Source: Methylobrevis albus
Lineage (GTDB): Bacteria > Pseudomonadota > Alphaproteobacteria > Rhizobiales > Pleomorphomonadaceae
DNA length: 64,000 bases
Direction: 5' to 3'
NCBI RefSeq assembly: GCF_015904235.1
Contig: NZ_JADZLT010000054.1
Location: 160,461-224,460, forward strand
The position numbers were made by a program, and so were the translations under genes. This document shows positions 8,324-15,287 of this stretch, in pieces. The first letter of the stretch is position 1; each line of letters begins with the position of its first letter. Below the pieces are notes generated by a model. It was not told the DNA's origin. It did not search any database and saw only the letters and a list, made by a program, of their open reading frames with translations.

Positions 8324-9106
8324 ATGAACATCCGTGTCGCCATCCCAGCGTTGTCCGGCCGCGTTGCCGCCCCCCTCCTCGCGGTGACCTTGTCGCTCGC
8401 CGCCGCCCCGACCGCGGGCGCCGCCGGGGAGCCCGTCCTCACGGCCCCGGTCGTTCCTGTACAGGCCGACGGCGGCGAAGTGCCCCAGCCGCCCGGCGTG
8501 CTGCCGGAGCCGGATTCGGCCCTCCCCGACGCGCTGCCGCGCCTCGACGACGAGGGCGCCCCCGCCGAGGATACCCTGCCGCCCGACGCCTTCGTGACGC
8601 CGGATCCGGCCCTGCCCGACAGCGGCGACCAGACCCTCGACGACCTCTACCAGCGCCTCGCGCAGGCGAAATCCGCCGCGGAGGCCCATCCCTTCGAGCA
8701 GCGCATCCTGAAGCGGCTGGTCGCGACGGGAAGCGCGACGCTCGACCTGATGGTCGGCTGGTCGACGACCGCGGCCTCGGCCAAGCGCTTCCCCGTCTCG
8801 CTCGATCTGCTCGACCAGGTGCTGTTGCAGAAGCCGGACTACGCCGAGGGCTACAACCGCCGGGCGACGATCTACTACATGCAGGACGAGTACACCCGCG
8901 CCATCGCCGACATCGACCGGGCGCTGGCGATCGAGCCGCGCCACTTCGGCGCGTTGTCCGGCCTCGCGATGATCATGCGCGAAATCGACCAGGAGGCGCG
9001 CGCCCTCGAGATCTATCGCCGCCTCGAGGCGCTGCATCCAAACCTGCCGGACGTGCGTAAAGCCATCGACGAGCTGACGCTGGCGGTCGACGGCCGCCCG
9101 ATCTGA
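8324..9106 (+). CDS. Exported TPR-repeat protein
   Basis: The 260-residue product begins with a signal peptide (MNIRVAIPALSG, hydrophobic core LLAVTLSLAAAPTAGAAG). A Pro/Asp/Ala-rich, probably unstructured stretch covers residues 35-95. The C-terminal half holds tetratricopeptide helices (YAEGYNRRATIYYMQDEYTRAIADIDRALAIEPRHFGAL, then GLAMIMREIDQEARALEIYRRLEALHP). It likely works in the periplasm as a protein-interaction scaffold. No partner is suggested by the neighbours, rpmJ and an alpha/beta hydrolase. Confidence 0.85.
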   Translation: MNIRVAIPALSGRVAAPLLAVTLSLAAAPTAGAAGEPVLTAPVVPVQADGGEVPQPPGVLPEPDSALPDALPRLDDEGAPAEDTLPPDAFVTPDPALPDSGDQTLDDLYQRLAQAKSAAEAHPFEQRILKRLVATGSATLDLMVGWSTTAASAKRFPVSLDLLDQVLLQKPDYAEGYNRRATIYYMQDEYTRAIADIDRALAIEPRHFGALSGLAMIMREIDQEARALEIYRRLEALHPNLPDVRKAIDELTLAVDGRPI

Positions 9107-9165
9107 CGTGCCGGGCCGCGCTGCGGCCGTCGTGCGCGGGCGCTCGATCAGCGGACAGGCGGGGC

Positions 9166-10188
9166 ATGGCGAAAGCGGCGATCTTGATCATCATCAGCCT
9201 TGCGGCGATCTGCGTGGCGGCCGGCCTCGGCCTCGCCTTCTGGACCGCCCGCGGCGTCGCGGACATCGAGCGCCGCTACCCGCCGGCCGGCTCCTTCGCC
9301 GAAATCGGCGGCGTCCGCATCCATTATGTCGATCAGCCGGCGACCGGTACCCGGCTCGGTCCGGCGCTGCCGCCGGTGATCTTCGTCCACGGCGCCAGCA
9401 GCAATCTCTCCGATGCGACGAGCGTGTTCGCCGGGCGGCTCGAGGGCAAGCGCCGCCTCGTCTTCCTCGATCGTCCCGGCCATGGCTGGAGCGCCCGCGG
9501 CGTCGAGAACGGGCCGGAGCCGGCACGGCAGGCGGCGATCGTGGTCGGCCTGATGGACCGGCTCGGCATCGACCGGGCGGTGGTGGTGGGGCATTCGTGG
9601 GGCGGGGCGGTGGTGGCGGCCCTCGGCACGCTCTATCCCGACCGGGCCGCCGGCCTCGTCTTCGTCTCACCGGCGACGCACCCCTGGCCGGGCGGCGTCG
9701 CCTGGTACTATTCGCTCGCCGCGATGCCGGTGATCGGCCCGGCGTTCGCCGCCACCCTGCCCTATCCCGTGATGCACGACGCTCTGGGCACCGCGGCCGC
9801 GACCTCGTTCGCGCCCGAGGCGATGCCGGAGGCCTATCCCGAAACCGCGCGCCTCGCGCTGCTGCTGCGCCCGGACGAGTTCGTCGCCAATGCCCGCGAC
9901 GTCGACGGCCTCAACGCGGCGGTGATCGCGCTCGCCCCGCGCTACGCCGAGATCACCGCTCCGACGGTGGTGATCACCGGCGACGCCGATTCGGTGGTGC
10001 GGCCGGACATCCACAGCGCCGGGCTGATCCGCGATATCGAGGGCGCGGAACTCGTCGAACTCGCCGGTGTCGGCCACATGCCGCACCAGACCCATCCGGA
10101 GGTGGTGATCCAGGCGATCGACCGCGTCACGCGGCGCTACCTCGCCGCTCATCCGGAGCTCTGGCAGGGCGTTCCAGGCGAGATGTGA
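9166..10188 (+). CDS. Membrane-anchored alpha/beta hydrolase
   Basis: The 340-residue protein has an N-terminal hydrophobic helix (ILIIISLAAICVAAGLGLAFW) that could anchor it in the inner membrane. The alpha/beta-hydrolase core follows: oxyanion motif IFVHGASSN, nucleophile elbow VVGHSWGG, an acid in VITGDADSVVRP and the catalytic His in GVGHMPHQTHPE. The fold and triad are complete, so an esterase, lipase or haloalkane-type activity is likely, but the substrate cannot be told. The ATG at 9166 begins in GGGGC-rich DNA with no strong ribosome binding site. Confidence 0.88.
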   Translation: MAKAAILIIISLAAICVAAGLGLAFWTARGVADIERRYPPAGSFAEIGGVRIHYVDQPATGTRLGPALPPVIFVHGASSNLSDATSVFAGRLEGKRRLVFLDRPGHGWSARGVENGPEPARQAAIVVGLMDRLGIDRAVVVGHSWGGAVVAALGTLYPDRAAGLVFVSPATHPWPGGVAWYYSLAAMPVIGPAFAATLPYPVMHDALGTAAATSFAPEAMPEAYPETARLALLLRPDEFVANARDVDGLNAAVIALAPRYAEITAPTVVITGDADSVVRPDIHSAGLIRDIEGAELVELAGVGHMPHQTHPEVVIQAIDRVTRRYLAAHPELWQGVPGEM

Positions 10189-10198
10189 CGGCGTGGCC

Positions 10199-10228
10199 GG
10201 GCGGGGTTGCCCGCCCAGAGGGGCGGGC
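10199..10228. terminator. GC-rich stem between convergent genes
   Basis: GGGCGGG at 10199-10205 pairs with CCCGCCC at 10210-10216. The same CCCGCCC can instead pair with a second GGGCGGG near 10221. It lies between the convergent ends of the hydrolase and pyruvate kinase genes, where a terminator is expected. No U-run follows on either strand, so the call is weak. Confidence 0.35.
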
Positions 10229-10234
10229 GACGCC

Positions 10235-11671
10235 TCAGATGCCGCTGATGCCGTCGCGGGCGATGGTCGCGATGCGCAGGAGGTTGGTCGCGCCCGGCGT
10301 CTGCAGCGGCACGCCGGCCGTGATGATGATCTTGTCACCCGGCACGGTGAAGCCTTCCTCGCCCGAGACGCGCGCCGCCTTCTGCACGAGTTCCGCGAGG
10401 TTCTCCGCATCGGGCGTGTTCACCGCGTGCAGGCCCCAGACGATCTGCAGCCGCCGCGCCGTGGAGAGCTGCGGCGACAGCGCGATGATCCGGGTGAACG
10501 GCCGCTCGCGCGCGACGCGCAGGCCGGTGGCACCGGACGCGGTGAAGCACACGATCGCGGCGAGACCCATGGTCTCGGCGATGGTGCGCGCGCCCTGCGA
10601 GATCACGTCGGCGCCGGTCGCTTCCGGCTCGGCGCGCTGCGAATTGACGATCGTCGTATAGATCGGGTCCTGCTCGACCTCGACGGCGATGCGATCCATC
10701 GTCGCCACCGCGTCGATCGGATAGGCGCCGGCGGCCGATTCGGCCGAGAGCATGATCGCGTCGGCGCCCTCGAACACGGCGGTCGCGACGTCCGACACCT
10801 CGGCGCGGGTCGGCACCGGCGAACCGATCATCGATTCCAGCATCTGGGTGGCGATCACCACCGGCTTGCCGGCGCGGCGCGCGGCGCGGGTGATGCGCTT
10901 CTGCAGCCCGGGCACCTGCTCCAGCGGCATTTCCACGCCGAGGTCGCCGCGGGCGACCATCAGCGCGTCGGCCTGCTGGATGATGGCGTCGAGGTGCTGC
11001 ACGGCCTGCGGCTTCTCGATCTTGGCGAGCACGCCGGCCTTGCGTCCGACGATGACCTTCACCTCCTCGATGTCCTCGGGCCGCTGCACGAAAGAGAGCG
11101 CGATCCAGTCGGCGCCGGCATCGAGTGCGGCGAGCAGGTCGGCATGGTCCTTCGGCGTCAGCGCCGAGGAGCCGATCGTGGTGTCCGGCAGGCTGACGCC
11201 CTTGCGGTCGGAAATCTTGCCGCCGACCTCGACCGTCGTCACCGCGACCTTGCCGTCGCAGGAGACGGTGCGCAGGCGCAGCTTGCCGTCGTCGATCAGG
11301 ATGACGTGGCCGGGCTTCAGCCCGGCGAAGATTTCCGGATGCGGCAGGTGGACCCGCTCCTTGGTGCCGTCGATCTTCTCGGCGACGAACTCGAAGCGCT
11401 GACCGATCTCCAGCGTCGGCGCACCGCCGGGGAAGGCGCCGACGCGCAGCTTCGGGCCCTGCAGGTCGGCGAGGATCGCGATCGGCCGGCCGCAGTCGGC
11501 CTCGACCTCGCGGATCGCCGCCACCAGCTGGCCGAGCTTCTCGTGGCTGGTGTGGCTCATGTTGATGCGGAAGATGTCGGCCCCGGCGTCGTAGAGACGA
11601 CGGATCGTGGCCGCGTCCGAGGACGAGGGACCGAGAGTGGCGAGAATCTTGACCTTGCGATTGCGCCTCAT
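10235..11671 (-). CDS. pyk: Pyruvate kinase
   Basis: The 478-residue enzyme converts phosphoenolpyruvate and ADP to pyruvate and ATP. It starts KVKILATLGPSSSDAATI and has FRINMSHTSHEKL, ADLQGPKLRVG, the catalytic Lys region VLAKIEKPQAV, the metal-site signature DALMVARGDLGVEMP, and TRAEVSDVATAVFEGADAIMLSAESA. All key residues are present and the length is normal. Its ATG overlaps the stop of the upstream DUF1036 gene (ATGA), so the two are probably co-translated. The C-terminal domain FTASGATGLRVARERP is intact. Confidence 0.98.
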   Translation of the reverse strand: MRRNRKVKILATLGPSSSDAATIRRLYDAGADIFRINMSHTSHEKLGQLVAAIREVEADCGRPIAILADLQGPKLRVGAFPGGAPTLEIGQRFEFVAEKIDGTKERVHLPHPEIFAGLKPGHVILIDDGKLRLRTVSCDGKVAVTTVEVGGKISDRKGVSLPDTTIGSSALTPKDHADLLAALDAGADWIALSFVQRPEDIEEVKVIVGRKAGVLAKIEKPQAVQHLDAIIQQADALMVARGDLGVEMPLEQVPGLQKRITRAARRAGKPVVIATQMLESMIGSPVPTRAEVSDVATAVFEGADAIMLSAESAAGAYPIDAVATMDRIAVEVEQDPIYTTIVNSQRAEPEATGADVISQGARTIAETMGLAAIVCFTASGATGLRVARERPFTRIIALSPQLSTARRLQIVWGLHAVNTPDAENLAELVQKAARVSGEEGFTVPGDKIIITAGVPLQTPGATNLLRIATIARDGISGI

Positions 11672-12231
11672 TTGCCCGCCGTACCCCTTTGCGTCGGTTC
11701 GGTCAGCTGGACGGTCCAGCCCCGCTGTTCCTGCGTGTCGATCTCGAAGAAGCCCGTCCTGTCATAGCCACGGGCTACGCAGTCTTCTGTACCGAGGATG
11801 GTGAACATCTTGCGACGGGTGCAGAGAAAGGCCTTGCCGCCCCACTCGCCGCCCTGCCGGGCGTCGACCGCGTAGAGATAGTAGTACCGCGCCGTCAACG
11901 GCCCCGGGATCAGGGTGTTGCACTTGTTTCCGGGGATGTTCCACCAGCCTTCGGTCGTCCAGCCGTCCTTCGCCTTGTAGCCGATCGCCACGCTGACCGT
12001 GGCCTCCGTCTTGTTGCAGAGACGCAGGTCCGCCAGTGCGGCATCGGCCGGCAGCGCGAGATAAGCAAGAAGCGCGCCCGCCGCGATGACGACGCTGCGC
12101 CGTCCCCGGCCGCGCCGCCGGTCGGGCGCGTCCGCCCCGGATCGGGGAGCCGTCGCAGGCGGCTGAAAGGGGGTCGCGGGCGCGTAAGGTCCAGCGCCGG
12201 TCGCTATCATCGCTTTTTCGGGCAACCCCAT
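11668..12231 (-). CDS. DUF1036 family protein
   Basis: The start at 12231 (MGLPEKAM) is chosen because AAAGAGG lies about nine bases upstream; a longer frame to 12360 has no ribosome binding site. The 187-residue protein has a basic, Pro-rich N-terminus, one hydrophobic segment (VVIAAGALLAYLALPADAALA) that may be a late signal sequence, and the DUF1036 core with LRLCNKTEATVSVAIGYK, WTTEGWWNIPGNKC and the cysteines of FLCTRRKMFTILGTEDC. Function is unknown; a periplasmic location is inferred. It is coupled to pyk by an ATGA overlap. Confidence 0.85.
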   Translation of the reverse strand: MGLPEKAMIATGAGPYAPATPFQPPATAPRSGADAPDRRRGRGRRSVVIAAGALLAYLALPADAALADLRLCNKTEATVSVAIGYKAKDGWTTEGWWNIPGNKCNTLIPGPLTARYYYLYAVDARQGGEWGGKAFLCTRRKMFTILGTEDCVARGYDRTGFFEIDTQEQRGWTVQLTEPTQRGTAGK

Positions 12232-12370
12232 ATGTAGATGCCTCTTTTTATCGCGTGCCCCGGCGAGGGGTGTCAACGCCGAATGCCGCGCCGCAGCGGT
12301 CGCCGCGCCGTGGTCCACCGCTCCGGTCTCCTGTTGCGAGCCGAAATCCGGCGGCATCATGACCCTCCGA

Positions 12371-13300
12371 TCACGATCGCGTCACGGCGGCGGAGCGGGG
12401 CCGCGCCGCGACGATGCCGACGAGAATCATCAGGCCGCCGAGGCCCTGGTCGAGCGTCAGGCGCTCGTCGAACACCATCCACGCGACGAGGGCGGCCGCC
12501 ACGGCCTCGAGGAAGATCACCAGCGACGAGAACGCCGCCGAGACGTGGCCGAGCGCGAAGGCGAGCAGCCCCTGCCCCGCCGCCTGGCCGAGCACCGCAA
12601 GGCCGACCAGCGCCGCGGCGCCCGCCACGGTCGCCGGCAGCAGCACCGGCTCGGCGATCGCCGCGGCGACCAGCAGCACCGTCGCCGTGGCAACGCAGCC
12701 GGCGAACGCCGTCGGCCCCGAGCCGTGCCGGCGGCGCGCGACCCGCACCGACAGGAAGTAGCCGCCGAAGAACAGCGAGGTGACGATGCCGTAGAGGTCG
12801 CCGGCGAGGCGCTCGGGCGCGAGCTGCCAGCTGCCGCCGATCAGCAGCGCCGCCCCGGCGAGACAGACGAACAGCCCGACCACAACGTGGCGCTCCACCG
12901 GCTCGCCGATGAACAGCCACGAGCCGAGCACCACCCAGATCGGCGCCATCGTGGCGAGGAAGGTGGCGTTGGCGATCGTCGTCGTCGTCAGCGACAGATG
13001 CCAGAAGATCAGGTCGCCGGCGAAGAACAGCCCCGCGAGCAGCACGGCCGGGCTGCGGAAGGCCGCGGCGATCGATCCCGCGCCGCCCTCGCGCAGCGCC
13101 CAGACCAGAATCAGCGGCAGCGCCAGCGCGACGCGCCAGAACGCACTCGCGAACGGGCCGACGTCGGTGAGGCGCACGAAGATCGTCGAGACGCCGAGCG
13201 CCGCCGCGCCCAGCACCAGCGCCGGCAGCGCGAGCGGATGCCCCGTGCCGGTACGCGGCGGCACGTCTGCGGTCGGGACGGCGGTACCCTCGGTCGTCAT
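12371..13300 (-). CDS. EamA-type drug/metabolite transporter (DMT)
   Basis: The chosen start at 13300 (MTTEGTAV) gives 309 residues with about ten hydrophobic helices in two EamA halves. The first half starts LALPALVLGAAALGVSTIFVRLTDVGPFASAFWRVALALPLI, and the second contains GDLYGIVTSLFFGGYFLSVRVARR and ends SSLVIFLEAVAAALVAWMVFDERLTLDQGLGGLMILVGI. Members export amino acids, metabolites or drugs across the inner membrane. Substrate cannot be assigned. It is a single gene between DUF1036 and a divergent N-formylglutamate amidohydrolase. Confidence 0.9.
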   Translation of the reverse strand: MTTEGTAVPTADVPPRTGTGHPLALPALVLGAAALGVSTIFVRLTDVGPFASAFWRVALALPLILVWALREGGAGSIAAAFRSPAVLLAGLFFAGDLIFWHLSLTTTTIANATFLATMAPIWVVLGSWLFIGEPVERHVVVGLFVCLAGAALLIGGSWQLAPERLAGDLYGIVTSLFFGGYFLSVRVARRRHGSGPTAFAGCVATATVLLVAAAIAEPVLLPATVAGAAALVGLAVLGQAAGQGLLAFALGHVSAAFSSLVIFLEAVAAALVAWMVFDERLTLDQGLGGLMILVGIVAARPRSAAVTRS

Positions 13301-13521
13301 GGTGCGGCGGGTTTTCCGGAAGCGGCGGCGAAGCGGCGCGGCCGTTCGAAGCGGACGGTCGAGGCGGGCGACTTTATCCCTTCGTAGAGCATTCGGCCCG
13401 CGTTGCAAACGCGCCTGGGTCCGTCATCCACCCCGGCGGGCGACAAAGTGCCGGCGATCCGGACGCACGACCCGCCGTCGCCGCGCTGGCGAGCGCCCCG
13501 CCGCCCCGATATGATCGCGCC

Positions 13522-14370
13522 ATGCCAGACCTCTCCCCGCCGCTCTCCCCCGCCGCCGCCCCGCCCTTCGCCCCGCCATTCGCTCCAATCGAGCGCATCG
13601 ACGGCAGCGGCCCGCTGCTCGTGCTCTGCGATCACGCCAGCAACCGGCTGCCGCCGGGCTACGGCTCGCTCGGCCTGCCGCAGGCAGAGCTCGAGCGCCA
13701 TATCGGCTACGACATCGGCGCCGAGGCGGTGACGCGCGGGCTGTGCGCCCGGCTCGGCGCGCGCGGGCTGATGACGCGCTTCTCGCGGCTGCTGATCGAC
13801 CCCAACCGCGGCGAGGACGACCCGACGCTGATCATGCGGCTCTCCGACGGCGCCGTGGTGCCCGGCAACCGCGACGTCGACGCCGCCGAGCGCGAGCACC
13901 GTATCGAAACCTTCCACCGGCCCTATCACACCGCGATCGCCGCCGAGATCGACGCGATGCAGGCCGCCGGCCTCGTGCCGGTGATCTTCTCCGTGCACAG
14001 CTTCACCCCCGTCTGGCGCGGCTGGCCGCGGCCCTGGCACGTGGCGCTGCTCTGGGACGAGGACCCGCGCCTCGCCAAGCCGCTGATCGCCGCGCTGGAG
14101 GCCGAGGGCGATCTCGTCGTCGGGGACAACGAGCCCTATGACGGCGCCCTGCTCAACGACACCATGTTCCTGCACGGCACCGCCCGCGGCCTGCCGCACG
14201 TGCTGATCGAGGTGCGCCAGGACCTGATCGGCGACGCCGCCGGCGCCGACGCCTGGGCGGCACGCCTCGCCCGGCTGCTGCCGCCGCTGCTCGCCTTGCC
14301 GGCGCTCGGCGACGTCGCCATGTACGGCTCACGCGCCGGCCCGGTCCCGCCGCTCCGCGGCGCCGGCTGA
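13522..14370 (+). CDS. N-formylglutamate amidohydrolase family protein
   Basis: The 282-residue protein has the family motifs LLVLCDHASNRLPPGY, YDIGAEAVTRGL, FSRLLIDPNRGEDDP, FHRPYHTAI, IFSVHSFTPVW and HVLIEVRQDLIGD. These include the metal-binding His and Asp/Glu residues of the fold. The classical activity releases formate from N-formyl-L-glutamate in histidine breakdown, but no other hut genes are nearby and this subgroup may act elsewhere. It precedes DUF1244 and GapR in the same orientation. A second family member lies at 39263-40216. Confidence 0.88.
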   Translation: MPDLSPPLSPAAAPPFAPPFAPIERIDGSGPLLVLCDHASNRLPPGYGSLGLPQAELERHIGYDIGAEAVTRGLCARLGARGLMTRFSRLLIDPNRGEDDPTLIMRLSDGAVVPGNRDVDAAEREHRIETFHRPYHTAIAAEIDAMQAAGLVPVIFSVHSFTPVWRGWPRPWHVALLWDEDPRLAKPLIAALEAEGDLVVGDNEPYDGALLNDTMFLHGTARGLPHVLIEVRQDLIGDAAGADAWAARLARLLPPLLALPALGDVAMYGSRAGPVPPLRGAG

Positions 14371-14412
14371 CCGGCTTCCGACAGACCCCCGACGATGGAG
14401 ACGTGCGCGACC

Positions 14413-14721
14413 ATGCCGATCCCCGATGACGAAGCGACCCGCACCGAGCTCGAAGCGGCCGCCTTCCGCCGCCTGCTCGAACATCTCGGCAGCCGCAGCG
14501 ACGTCCAGAACATCGACCTGATGAATCTCGCCGGCTTCTGCCGCAACTGCCTCTCGAACTGGTACCGCGAGGCGGCGGAGGCGCGCGGCCTCGCCGTCAG
14601 CAAGGACGAGAGCCGCGAGGTCGTCTACGGCATGCCCTACGAGGACTGGCGGGCGCTGCACCAGAAGGAGGCGAGCCCCGCCCAGGCCGCCGCCTTCGAG
14701 GCGAACAAGCCGGCGCACTGA
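14413..14721 (+). CDS. DUF1244 family protein
   Basis: The 102-residue product matches DUF1244: AAFRRLLEHLGSRSDVQNIDLMNLAGFCRNCLSNWYREA, then a short tail with VVYGMPYEDWRALHQK. The two cysteines in GFCRNCLSNW are the striking conserved feature and could bind metal or be redox active. An upstream ATG at 14395 is in frame, but the GGAGA ribosome binding site fits the ATG at 14413. Function is unknown. It sits between an N-formylglutamate amidohydrolase and GapR. Confidence 0.9.
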   Translation: MPIPDDEATRTELEAAAFRRLLEHLGSRSDVQNIDLMNLAGFCRNCLSNWYREAAEARGLAVSKDESREVVYGMPYEDWRALHQKEASPAQAAAFEANKPAH

Positions 14722-14826
14722 CCCGGCGACCGCATCGATCCAGGGCCGGCGGCTCTCCAGCCATGCGCCGCGCGGACCGTCCCGGACTTGACGGACGCGC
14801 GGTCATGCGGCACGTCTCAGCCCCTC

Positions 14827-14856
14827 CGGCCGGACCCGTTCCGGCCGTCCGCTTTT
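14827..14856 (+). terminator. Probable intrinsic terminator after DUF1244
   Basis: CGGCCGG at 14827-14833 pairs with CCGGCCG at 14841-14847 around a seven-base loop, followed by TCCGCTTTTG. The U-run is short and slightly displaced. If it works, gapR has its own promoter in the roughly 25 bases after it or is reached by read-through. Confidence 0.5.
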
Positions 14857-14880
14857 GTTGAACGACCTTGTGAGGCCATC

Positions 14881-15141
14881 ATGTCCGATACCGGCGGCGT
14901 CGCCGCGAACCAGCTGCGCGCCTTCGTCGAGCGCATCGAGCGGCTCGAAGAAGAGAAGAAGGCGATCGCCGACGACATCAAGGACGTCTACGCCGAGGCG
15001 AAGGGCAACGGCTTCGACACCAAGATCCTCAAGCAGGTGATCGCCCTGCGCAAGAAGGACCCGGCCGAGCGCGAGGAGCAAGAGACTATCCTCGAGCTCT
15101 ATCTCGCCGCCCTCGGCATGATGCCGACCCCGGAAGAATAA
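14881..15141 (+). CDS. gapR: GapR, DNA-overtwist-binding nucleoid protein (DUF2312)
   Basis: The 86-residue protein is a canonical DUF2312 member: [45 protein letters not shown] and [26 protein letters not shown]. GapR of Caulobacter is this family; it forms a tetramer around overtwisted DNA and helps replication and cell-cycle control. The two long charged helices that form the dimer and tetramer interfaces are intact. The stop is followed by a strong bidirectional terminator. Confidence 0.95.
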   Translation: MSDTGGVAANQLRAFVERIERLEEEKKAIADDIKDVYAEAKGNGFDTKILKQVIALRKKDPAEREEQETILELYLAALGMMPTPEE

Positions 15142-15205
15142 GACCGCAGCGCGGGCCGGACCGGAAAGGACCGGCCCCGCCTCCTGCCCATGATCGCTCC
15201 GAACG

Positions 15206-15240
15206 AAAAACGGGCGCCGCTTGCCGCAGCGCCCGTTTTT
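15206..15240. terminator. Bidirectional intrinsic terminator
   Basis: AAAAACGGGCGC at 15206-15217 and GCGCCCGTTTTT at 15229-15240 are perfect complements around an eleven-base loop. A-run and T-run flank the GC stem, so it can stop gapR transcription on the plus strand and the DUF882 gene on the minus strand. Confidence 0.9.
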
Positions 15241-15287
15241 CGTGTGGCCTGCGGACCCGCGCGGGGACCGCGATCAGCTAGGAAGGC

